From the NCBI GenBank assembly GCA_036389695.1, contig DASVWG010000548.1, positions 1-14,155 on the forward strand: a DNA stretch of 14,155 nucleotides, in the 5' to 3' direction. The DNA comes from JALZHR01 sp036389695. GTDB lineage: Bacteria; Acidobacteriota; Blastocatellia; Pyrinomonadales; Pyrinomonadaceae. Positions 7,639 to 14,113 of the stretch are shown here, one piece after another (positions within the stretch are counted from its first letter, which is position 1; the number at the start of each line of letters is the position of its first letter). The position numbers were made by a program, and so were the translations under genes. The notes under the pieces were generated by a model. It was not told where the DNA came from. It saw only the letters and a program-made list of their open reading frames with translations, and did not search any database.

Positions 7639-8454
7639 CTAACTTCGGCGAAAAGTTTTCCGGTATTCGGCGGGCGTCAGACCGAAAGCGGTCTTGAAAG
7701 TTTTATTAAAATGACTCTGGTCGGAAAAGCCCGCCGCGTGAGCAATCTCGCCGAGCGACGCGCTGCCGGAAAGAATCTGCCGCGAGGCGAATTCGACGCG
7801 CAGGCGGCGGACGTATTCGCCGATCGTGCAGCCGAATTTTTCGCGAAACACGCGCGAAAGGTGAACCGGATGAACGTCCGCCAAGCGGGCAATCTCTTCG
7901 AGCGTGAAAGATTCGGTAAAATTCGCGTGCAGGAAATCGCGCGCATCTTTGAGCCACTTCGGACACGCCTTTTCGTTTGCGCCGACGCGCGCGCGCGAAG
8001 CTTCCGCCAGAAGCTCCAGAATCAAGCCTTCGATGGCGAGCATCGAAAAGGCGTCCATTTGCTGAAATTCCCGGTAGACGCGCTCGCCGAGCCAGTTTAT
8101 TTTCTCCGTGCGACAGCTCGCCGAAGCCTCGAAAATGACGGATTGGCGGCTGATATAAGCGAGCTTTTCAAAGCTGAATTCGACGCCTAAAATCCGCACG
8201 TCCGATTCAAACTCGACGGCGTGCGATTCCTCCGGCGGGTGGAAAACGACGGTCGCCGGCTGCCGCCGGTGCGTGCGCCGGTCTAAGCTTTCGACGTAAC
8301 TGCCGCTGAGAACGTAGCTGAAAGAAGCGAGTTTGTGCGTGTGTCTCGCCTGCCGCAAACGCGGCGGATAAACGACTTCGCAAAAATTCATATCGCTCGT
8401 TTGATGATATCTGACAAGCTGCGGGCGCTCGAGAGGCGGCGACAATTGTTTCAT
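7639..8454 (-). CDS. AraC-family transcriptional regulator
   Basis: The 271-residue regulator has an N-terminal cupin-like sensing domain (about 20-110; H-T-H and HPPEESHAVEF segments typical of such beta-barrels) and a C-terminal AraC/XylS DNA-binding domain (about 170-268) with two helix-turn-helix units, FTLEEIARLADVHPVHLSRV and LGEIAHAAGFSDQSHFNKTF, then GLTPAEYR. The inducer cannot be read from sequence. The ATG at 8454 is chosen, with AGGA 11 nt upstream; an in-frame TTG at 8463 would add three residues. The protease gene follows on the same strand 92 nt after the stop, so it is a plausible target or operon partner (inference). Candidate operators lie upstream at 8494-8507 and 8549-8579. 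Confidence 0.93.
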   Translation of the reverse strand: MKQLSPPLERPQLVRYHQTSDMNFCEVVYPPRLRQARHTHKLASFSYVLSGSYVESLDRRTHRRQPATVVFHPPEESHAVEFESDVRILGVEFSFEKLAYISRQSVIFEASASCRTEKINWLGERVYREFQQMDAFSMLAIEGLILELLAEASRARVGANEKACPKWLKDARDFLHANFTESFTLEEIARLADVHPVHLSRVFREKFGCTIGEYVRRLRVEFASRQILSGSASLGEIAHAAGFSDQSHFNKTFKTAFGLTPAEYRKTFRRS

Positions 8455-8493
8455 AAAACACAAAATCCTATGAATAAAAATTTAACGGTTAAT

Positions 8494-8507
8494 TGAAAGC
8501 GCTTTGA
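8494..8507. promoter_or_regulatory. palindromic LacI-type operator candidate
   Basis: TGAAAGCGCTTTGA contains the perfect palindrome AAAGCGCTTT (8496-8505) with a central CG pair, the usual build of LacI/GalR-family operators. It lies 40 nt upstream of the AraC-family start, where a repressor could block its transcription. No LacI-type gene is in the window. Confidence 0.35.
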
Positions 8508-8548
8508 TGAATGCTTCCTTGCTTAACGAACATTATGAATCAAATGTT

Positions 8549-8579
8549 GCAGCAAATAAATTAAAACGCCGCAGCAAAT
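8549..8579. promoter_or_regulatory. direct repeat, candidate AraC-type operator
   Basis: GCAGCAAAT occurs at 8549-8557 and again at 8571-8579, 22 nt apart start to start, about two helical turns. AraC-family proteins typically bind direct repeats spaced about 21 bp, so this may be an autoregulatory site of the regulator starting at 8454. Confidence 0.35.
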
Positions 8580-8590
8580 TAGAAGTAAGT

Positions 8591-8715
8591 ATGAACGCGG
8601 AACGATGAACGCGGAAGTAATTTTGAATTTTGAATTAATGATTTTCTGTTCGACTTAAAATTCAAAACTCAAAACTTTCTTTCGTTCATCGTTCATCGTT
8701 CCGCGTTCATCGTTC
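8591..8715. repeat. R2: hairpin repeat with heptameric arms and AT-rich core
   Basis: The left arm 8591-8611 is a perfect 21-nt inverted copy of 8690-8710. The arms are 7-nt units: ATGAACG, CGGAACG, ATGAACG on the left; CGTTCAT, CGTTCAT, CGTTCCG, CGTTCAT on the right (8683-8710), which has one extra unit on the inner side. The core carries TTTTGAA twice (8621-8634) and, near the right arm, ATTCAAA and ACTCAAA (8660-8673), which are partly complementary and would extend the stem. It ends 3 nt from the stop codon of the ferredoxin-MBL gene (8719-8721). Confidence 0.9.
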
Positions 8716-8718
8716 TCT

Positions 8719-9594
8719 TCAGACTCGCTTCATCCATTCAATGCAGCCAATTAAATGTTCTCTCATTTCCTGTTTTGGACGCTGCGCGATACGTCCGTGT
8801 CCGGGCAGAACCCATTCGAAATCGTATCCGAGCAGCTTTTCCATTGAGCGCGTCTGCTTCGCCCACGAATACCACGCGACCGAGCGAAAAGCGATTAAGC
8901 TCGCGCGGCGCGGCGACCACGCGAGATGGTCGCCCGTAAACAGAAATTTGTTTTTGTAAAGCAAAACCTGTGAGCCGCGCGTGTGTCCGGCGACGGGAAT
9001 AACGGTCAACTCGTCGTCCAGCTTAAAGGCTTCTTCGCCTTCTATAATTTGTTCGACGCCGAGACTTTTCGCTCCGTCGGCGGCGTGCATAATGCGCGCC
9101 GCGCCGAATTTTTCGTGAAAAGCTTGATGCTCGGCAATGTCGTCGCGATGCGTCAGAAACATCTGCCGGACGCCGCCCATTTTTTCGATTTGCCGGACGA
9201 GCGGCGCGGCGAAACGCGGCGAATCTATCAAAACATTCCCGCCTTTTTCCGGCGGGCGGACAATCAGATAACTCCACGCGCCGAAGCTTTTTTCCGAATT
9301 AAACCCGCAGTAATAAACATTTTCGGCGATTAAAAACGGGAAAGCATTGATGCCGGTTTTCGCGTTGAGCCGCTCGCCCGCGCCGATTGAGCCTGACGGG
9401 CACGCGACCAGAGCCATCAAAGCCCGCCGCGTTTCTTCAACGCTCGCCGGCTGTCGATAAACGCTCGACTGCCCGCCGTGGTCGCGAAACGAGGCGGGCG
9501 CAAGCTGTCGGCAGGTGTCGCAGTCGATACAGGTTTCGTCGACAAAAAACGCGCCTTCGACGTTTTCCGCCAGACGAAGCTTCCGGTTTGCCAT
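8719..9594 (-). CDS. ferredoxin-metallo-beta-lactamase fusion hydrolase
   Basis: The 291-residue protein has an N-terminal ferredoxin-like domain (about 5-75) with C22xxC25xxC28 and C65-P, which could bind one 4Fe-4S cluster, joined to an MBL-fold hydrolase domain (about 85-290). The usual THxHxDH metal motif reads THRDDIAEH (H149, D151, D152, H156). The other MBL positions are standard: H204 in AGHTRG, D222/H223 in TGDH and H266 in PGHG. Similar ferredoxin-MBL fusions with a THRDD-type motif occur, as I recall, in cyanobacteria and plants; their substrate is unknown to me. No signal peptide is visible, so it is probably cytoplasmic, perhaps redox-linked. The ATG at 9594 has a weak GAGAG 10 nt upstream and a perfect TATAAT 20 nt upstream. 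Repeat R2 sits at its 3' end; a GNAT gene diverges from it. Confidence 0.88.
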   Translation of the reverse strand: MANRKLRLAENVEGAFFVDETCIDCDTCRQLAPASFRDHGGQSSVYRQPASVEETRRALMALVACPSGSIGAGERLNAKTGINAFPFLIAENVYYCGFNSEKSFGAWSYLIVRPPEKGGNVLIDSPRFAAPLVRQIEKMGGVRQMFLTHRDDIAEHQAFHEKFGAARIMHAADGAKSLGVEQIIEGEEAFKLDDELTVIPVAGHTRGSQVLLYKNKFLFTGDHLAWSPRRASLIAFRSVAWYSWAKQTRSMEKLLGYDFEWVLPGHGRIAQRPKQEMREHLIGCIEWMKRV

Positions 9595-9614
9595 AATAAA
9601 AATTCTCTCGTTTC

Positions 9615-9620
9615 ATTATA
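9615..9620 (-). promoter_or_regulatory. candidate -10 box of the ferredoxin-MBL gene
   Basis: A perfect TATAAT on the minus strand, 20 nt before the ATG at 9594, would give a leader of roughly 14 nt. No good -35 lies at 16-18 nt; TCGACA (9646-9641) is spaced 20 nt away. Confidence 0.4.
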
Positions 9621-9694
9621 ACTCGCCGCAAGCGAAAATTTGTCGAAAATCTGCGTTTCCGGCAAACGCCGATTTGAATTAAAATTTATTTTAT

Positions 9695-10120
9695 ATGAAT
9701 GAACGAATAGGTCTGGCGGAAAGCGACGACGAAATTATGGATTGCTACGCGGTAATGTCCGAATTGCGCCCGCACATTTCCCGCGACGAGTTTCTGCCGC
9801 GCGTCAAAAGACAATCTGAAACGGGCGGTTTTCAATTGGCTTATTTAACCGACGGCGAAGTGAAAGCCGTCGCCGGATTCAGAATTTCCGAATGGCTCGG
9901 CGGCGGAAAATATATGGAAATCGAAGACCTTGTGGCGAAAACGGGCGAGCGCTCGAAAGGTTTCGGCGGAGAATTATTCGATTGGCTGGTCGAATACGCG
10001 AAGCGCGAAAATTGCGCGCAGATTAAATTAGTTTCGCACGTCAAAAGATTCGGCGCGCACAAATTTTATCTGCAAAAAGGAATGATTATCGAGGCGCATT
10101 ATTTTTCGATGAAGCTTTAA
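9695..10120 (+). CDS. GNAT-family N-acetyltransferase
   Basis: The 141-residue protein is a single GNAT domain transferring an acyl group from acyl-CoA to an amine; the substrate cannot be predicted. The acetyl-CoA binding motif A is seen as IEDLVAKTGERSKGFGGELF, with R86-S-K-G-F-G-G92 matching R/QxxGxG/A. The C-terminal part (KRFGAHKFYLQKGM) has the usual H-x-FY...GF-like ending of the fold, with GM in place of GF. Length is normal. No clear Shine-Dalgarno precedes the ATG at 9695; the upstream stretch is very AT-rich. It is divergent from the ferredoxin-MBL gene with 100 nt between. Hairpin R3 begins 2 nt after its stop codon and may protect or end its mRNA. Confidence 0.9.
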   Translation: MNERIGLAESDDEIMDCYAVMSELRPHISRDEFLPRVKRQSETGGFQLAYLTDGEVKAVAGFRISEWLGGGKYMEIEDLVAKTGERSKGFGGELFDWLVEYAKRENCAQIKLVSHVKRFGAHKFYLQKGMIIEAHYFSMKL

Positions 10121-10121
10121 T

Positions 10122-10274
10122 AAAGGCAGAAACCCGCGCGTCAGCAAGGGTGCCTCAATTTTAGATTTTGGATTTTGGATTTTAGATTTGCCGTTAGCAA
10201 ACGGACAATTTTAAACTAAAATCTAAAATTTCAAATCGTTTCGCATCCTTGCTGACGCGCGGGTTTCTGCCCTT
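10122..10274. repeat. R3: triple-nested hairpin repeat
   Basis: The outer arms 10122-10153 and 10243-10274 are 32-nt inverted copies with two mismatches. Inside, AATTTTAGATTTT (10157-10169) pairs perfectly with 10218-10230. At the tip CCGTT (10191-10195) pairs with AACGG (10200-10204) over a 4-nt loop. The core left of the tip is four 7-nt units: TTTTAGA, TTTTGGA, TTTTGGA, TTTTAGA (10159-10186). The element starts 2 nt after the GNAT stop codon. No T-run follows the outer stem, so it is not a standard intrinsic terminator. Confidence 0.93.
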
Positions 10275-10323
10275 TACATAATTCTGGCGCGAGCTAAAAT
10301 TCTGAATGCTGTCGTAAATCAGA

Positions 10324-10354
10324 TTGACTTTCGGCGGAAAAGTCCATACATAAT
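10324..10354 (+). promoter_or_regulatory. candidate promoter of the two-component operon
   Basis: TTGACT (10324-10329), a 5/6 match to the -35 box, is followed by CATAAT (10349-10354) at 19 nt or TACATA (10347-10352) at 17 nt. Transcription would start near 10360, some 40 nt before the response regulator ATG. The spacing is not ideal for the better -10. Confidence 0.4.
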
Positions 10355-10398
10355 CTATTTGCGAAACAAAACGCGGAAGCCTTTCGAATATTTAGCCG

Positions 10399-11172
10399 AT
10401 GTCGATTTTAATTGCCGAAGACAACAACGCCCAACGCCATTATCTGAGCGAGCTTTTAACGCGCGAATTCGCGTCTCACCTGCCCGTCATCGAAGCGTTT
10501 GACGGCGAAAACGCTGTTCAACTGGCGCTCGAAAATCGCCCGACGCTTTGCATTCTCGACATTCAGATGCCGCAGATGTCGGGCGTCAAGGCGGCGCGCG
10601 CCATCTGGAAAGAGCTTGCCGAAACGCGGATAATTTTCTGGACGCAGTTTCCGCACGAAATTTACATCAACGAGATTCGCAAAATCGTGCGCTCCATCGA
10701 GCCGCAGCCGACCTACGGCTTTATCCACAAAAACAATCCCGAATCCAAATTCCTGCGCTTTGTCGCCGCCGTTCTGGAAGACGGCGCGGATATGATTGAC
10801 CCGCTTTTCAAAGATTCGTTTCAGCGCCCGCTTTTAACCGAATTTGAAGCCGAAGCTTTGCGTTATCTCGCGCTCGGCTTGTCAAACTGGGCGATTGCGC
10901 GAAAGTGCAGCCTGAGCCTGCGGGGCGTCGAAAGCCGCCTGGCGACGCTCTACGAAAAGCTTTTCCCCGAAAATTCGGAAGGCACGACGAGCGAATCTTA
11001 CGATAAGCTCGCCTATAATCCGCGCACGCGCGCCTTTTGCGAAGCCTTGAAACGCGGTCTCATCAACTCGGACGAGCTGGAAAAAGCCGAAGCCGAGCTT
11101 GCCGGATGGCTTCGTCACGACCGCCAGCGCTTTCAGCAGGAAGGAAAACCAGCCACAGATGAACGCCGATGA
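10399..11172 (+). CDS. NarL/LuxR-type response regulator
   Basis: The 257-residue cytoplasmic DNA-binding regulator has a receiver domain (about 1-125) with the acidic pair E7/D8, phospho-acceptor D54 in CILDIQMPQMSG, T82 in FWTQ and K111 in FIHKN. A LuxR/NarL helix-turn-helix (about 145-190; LTEFEAEALRYLALGLSNWA, then CSLSLRGVESRLATLYEKL) follows. A 65-residue C-terminal extension (NPRTRAFCEALKRGLINSDE, then a charged helix) is not part of the basic family. The last six residues (ATDERR) are encoded by repeat R4. The stop overlaps the kinase start as ATGA, so the two are almost certainly co-translated partners, with the regulator placed first. No Shine-Dalgarno is visible before the ATG at 10399. 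Confidence 0.95.
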   Translation: MSILIAEDNNAQRHYLSELLTREFASHLPVIEAFDGENAVQLALENRPTLCILDIQMPQMSGVKAARAIWKELAETRIIFWTQFPHEIYINEIRKIVRSIEPQPTYGFIHKNNPESKFLRFVAAVLEDGADMIDPLFKDSFQRPLLTEFEAEALRYLALGLSNWAIARKCSLSLRGVESRLATLYEKLFPENSEGTTSESYDKLAYNPRTRAFCEALKRGLINSDELEKAEAELAGWLRHDRQRFQQEGKPATDERR

Positions 11173-11238
11173 ATACTGATAAAGCGGATTTCAAATTCCA
11201 AATTCCAAATTCCAAATTTCTTTGTGTTCATACGTGGC
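11152..11238 (+). repeat. R4: repeat element inside the regulator/kinase junction
   Basis: Imperfect inverted arms, GCCACAGATGAAC (11152-11164) and GTTCATACGTGGC (11226-11238), match at 11 of 13 positions. Between them is a 7-nt tandem array, CAAATTC three times and then CAAATTT (11192-11219). The design is that of R1-R3, but this copy lies in coding sequence: it encodes the last six residues of the response regulator and residues 1-23 of the kinase, including its ATG. The array translates as FQIPNSKF. Confidence 0.8.
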
Positions 11239-14084
11239 GATTTCTTTTTAAAACTTTCCTTCTTTTTCTTTTACTCACATCCGTCACAGCGGCGCAGGAC
11301 GCGCCGTCACCTTCGCCGACGCCGACGCCGATAATCGCGCAGAATTTTCATCAATGGGGCGCGGTCACGCTTTTTAACGGCTTGCCTTCGGATAATGTGC
11401 GGGCAATCGCGCAAACTCGCGACGGCGTTTTGTGGTTCGGCACGGACAACGGCTTGACCAGATTTGACGGTCGCCGCGTGCAGACGATTCCGCTCGAAAA
11501 CATCGAATCGAGCCGGATTTTCGCGCTCGAAATCGCCCGCGACCGAGCGCTCTGGATTGGAACCGAGCGCGGCGCTTATTTTCTGCGAAACGACGCTTTC
11601 AAAAAAATAGAAGAAACCGCTAATTACGCGATAACCTCGATTTTACCGGGCGAAAACATTTATCTCTCGACCGCCGACGGCGTTGTTTTCAAATTAACTC
11701 CAAATAATGAAAACTCGTTTGCGGTCGAAAAAATTCCTGCCGAAGCGCTTGTTGACAGCGACGGGAAGCTTTTGAAAATCACCGGCTTGATACAAAAAAA
11801 CGGAATGCTCATCGCCGGAACGCGCAGCCGCAGTATTCTGGTTCTGGAAAACGGCGAATTCTTTGAAACCTTCAGCCGCCCGCGCCCGTTTTTCGTCAAC
11901 GCGCTGGCGCAGGACGAAAGCGGCAACGCGTGGCTCGGCGCCGACGCGCGCAACGGTGACAGCGGTTTTTTTTCGCTGCGAGACATCGCGCGCCCCGAAA
12001 AAATCGGCGGCGACCTCGGCAATGTCCTCGCCATCGAGACGGAAGCGGGCGGCGCCTGGGTCGGCGCGCAGGCGAAAGGCTTGTTTTATTTTCGCGACGC
12101 GCGGCAATTAAGAAATTTCACGTTTGAAAACACGGCTGGCGGCTTGCGCTCGAACACGATTTACGCGCTTTTCGTCGACCGCGAAGGCGTTTTGTGGATT
12201 GGCACGAATCGCGGCGTCAGCCGTTTCGACGCGTCGAGTCCTTTCAACCAGATTCTTTCCGCCGAAAACTCGAACGGAAATTTTGTCCGCGCGCTTTATC
12301 AAACAAAAGATAAGCGAATTTACGCCGGAACAAATCGCGGGCTGTTCGCGCAAGACGGCGCAAACTGGCTCGAAATTCCGAATTTCGCGGCGCGCGCCGT
12401 TTACACGATTTCCGAAAACTCGCAGAATCAGACGCTTTTCGCCACGCCGACCGGCATTTTTTCGCTGGACGGAAAACAAATCCTGGCGGGCGATATGCGC
12501 GGAAGCGCCGAGTTTCAGGGAAAAACCTACGCCGCCGTTTTCGGACGCGGCATCGTGCAGACGGACGGCGCCAGCCAAACGCAGATTTTCGCCAACGACG
12601 CGCCGACCGCGCTTTTTTCAGACGCCGAAAAACTCTGGATCGGTACGGCAAAAGGCGAAGTTTTCAGCTTTGACGGCAAGGAGACGCGGGCGGAAAAATC
12701 GCTCGAAGCCCTGCGCGGCGCAGCCGTCAGGAAAATTACGAAAGACGCCGAAGGCAGTTTATGGTTCGGCGGCACAAGCGGGCTTTTCCGTTTGAAAAAC
12801 GGCGAATTGCAAAACGTGATTGCCAACCGCGACGTGCGCGATTTTCTGCTCGGCGGCGCGGAAATCTGGGCGGCGACCTTAAACGGCGGTCTGATTCACA
12901 TCAAAGCCGACGAAAATTTCGGCTGGATTACGGCTGATTTAAACGTCGAGCAGGGCTTGCCGTCCGAGCAAATTTTCACTTTGCTCAAAGCCGAAAATCG
13001 CCTGCTTATCGGCACGAATCGCGGCGTTGTTACTTACGCGCCGAGCGCGATTCCGCCGCAGATTATCGCCACGCGCGTCCTGAGCCAGCGCCTGCACAAT
13101 GCGGAAGAATTGGCGCACACGATTAAGCTCGATTACCCGCAAAACTCCGTTTTAGTTGAAGTTGCGGGCTTGAGCAGCCGCACGTTTCCCGAACAGTTCC
13201 AATATTCGTTTTTCCTGAAAAACTCAAACGGCGACGTTTTGGAAAAACGCCTGTCGAGCGACGCGCAGTTTGCGCCCGCCAATCTCGACGCCGGAGAATA
13301 CCAAATCGAAGCGCGCGCTTTTAATAAAGATTTGCTCGCGTCCGAGCCTTTGATTATCAGATTTTCGATTGACCGCGAGCCTTTTCCGTGGACGGCGACG
13401 GCGCTCGGCGTGCTGCTCGCCATCGCTTTAATCGCTTTGATTTGGGCGATTGTCGAGCGAAAAAGAATCAGTAATCGCAACCGCGAGCTTGCCGCCGCGC
13501 GTTTCGATTTGGCAAACGAAGCCGAGCGCGAACGAAAACGCATCGCCCGCGACCTTCACGACCAGACGCTCGCCGATTTGCGCAATCTGATGCTGAAAAC
13601 CGACAAGCTGCCATTGGACAATTCCGATTTTCGCGCCGAAATCGAATCGGTCTCGACCGAGATTCGGCGCATCTGCGAAGATTTGAGCCCGTCCGTTCTG
13701 GAAAACGTCGGTCTCACAGCCGCGCTCGAATTTCTCCTGAGTCACACGATTGAAAACTACAAATTTTCCGCCGCCGAAAATCTGGAAGAAAACCTGAATT
13801 TTTCGCCCAACACGCAGATGCAGATTTACCGCATCGCGCAGGAAATCTTGAACAACATCAAGCAGCATTCCGACGCCGACTCGGTCGAAATGAAAATCGA
13901 AATCTCCGCCGACGGCGAATTTATTCTCTCGATTTCCGATAACGGAACGCCGTTCGCGCCAGCCGCCGACACCACGCGCGGGCGCGGCATCTCCAACGTC
14001 AAATCCCGCGCCGCGCTCATCAAAGCCAAAGTTTCCTGGCAAACAAACGAAACCGGCAACACGCTTTTCGAGCTTCGCAAATAG
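11169..14084 (+). CDS. membrane-anchored propeller-sensor histidine kinase (HisKA_3/NarL type)
   Basis: The 971-residue kinase has residues 1-23 encoded by repeat R4, then a signal sequence or anchor (about 24-42, FLFKTFLLFLLLTSVTAAQ), a Ser/Thr/Pro linker (SPSPTPTP), and about ten or more two-component-regulator propeller repeats (WFGTDNGLTRFDG, WIGTNRGVSRFD, WIGTAKGEVFSFDG and others) forming a periplasmic sensor. A Y_Y_Y-like beta domain (about 655-738) and one membrane helix (about 741-763) follow. The cytoplasmic part has a HisKA_3 dimerisation domain with phospho-His H797 (IARDLHDQTLADLRNL) and a HATPase domain with N895 (EILNNIKQH), D924-N-G926 and GRGISN (938-943). It should phosphorylate the overlapping response regulator. 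The ligand is unknown; such sensors often detect glycans in Bacteroidetes. The ATG at 11169 overlaps the upstream stop (ATGA). No other in-frame start precedes the signal sequence, and AGGAAGGA (11138-11145) is 23 nt away. Confidence 0.95.
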   Translation: MNTDKADFKFQIPNSKFLCVHTWRFLFKTFLLFLLLTSVTAAQDAPSPSPTPTPIIAQNFHQWGAVTLFNGLPSDNVRAIAQTRDGVLWFGTDNGLTRFDGRRVQTIPLENIESSRIFALEIARDRALWIGTERGAYFLRNDAFKKIEETANYAITSILPGENIYLSTADGVVFKLTPNNENSFAVEKIPAEALVDSDGKLLKITGLIQKNGMLIAGTRSRSILVLENGEFFETFSRPRPFFVNALAQDESGNAWLGADARNGDSGFFSLRDIARPEKIGGDLGNVLAIETEAGGAWVGAQAKGLFYFRDARQLRNFTFENTAGGLRSNTIYALFVDREGVLWIGTNRGVSRFDASSPFNQILSAENSNGNFVRALYQTKDKRIYAGTNRGLFAQDGANWLEIPNFAARAVYTISENSQNQTLFATPTGIFSLDGKQILAGDMRGSAEFQGKTYAAVFGRGIVQTDGASQTQIFANDAPTALFSDAEKLWIGTAKGEVFSFDGKETRAEKSLEALRGAAVRKITKDAEGSLWFGGTSGLFRLKNGELQNVIANRDVRDFLLGGAEIWAATLNGGLIHIKADENFGWITADLNVEQGLPSEQIFTLLKAENRLLIGTNRGVVTYAPSAIPPQIIATRVLSQRLHNAEELAHTIKLDYPQNSVLVEVAGLSSRTFPEQFQYSFFLKNSNGDVLEKRLSSDAQFAPANLDAGEYQIEARAFNKDLLASEPLIIRFSIDREPFPWTATALGVLLAIALIALIWAIVERKRISNRNRELAAARFDLANEAERERKRIARDLHDQTLADLRNLMLKTDKLPLDNSDFRAEIESVSTEIRRICEDLSPSVLENVGLTAALEFLLSHTIENYKFSAAENLEENLNFSPNTQMQIYRIAQEILNNIKQHSDADSVEMKIEISADGEFILSISDNGTPFAPAADTTRGRGISNVKSRAALIKAKVSWQTNETGNTLFELRK

Positions 14085-14113
14085 GTCAGAACCGCCTGCG
14101 GTAGCGGGCGGTT
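14085..14113. repeat. R5: short GC-rich hairpin after the kinase stop, possible repeat arm
   Basis: AACCGCC (14090-14096) pairs with GGCGGTT (14107-14113) over a 10-nt GC-rich loop, starting directly after the kinase TAG. No T-run follows, so it is a poor intrinsic terminator. AT-rich sequence with TTCAAAC follows to the window end, as in the cores of R1-R4, so this could be the left arm of a fifth element cut by the window edge. 14114-14155 holds nothing else recognisable. Confidence 0.5.

Noticed and set aside
10122..10274. R3 as an ordinary intrinsic terminator
   Set aside because: The stem is far too long and nested, and no T-run follows it on either strand.
11192..11219. The CAAATTC array as a CRISPR or minisatellite
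   Set aside because: There are only four 7-nt units with no spacers; it is the core of repeat R4.
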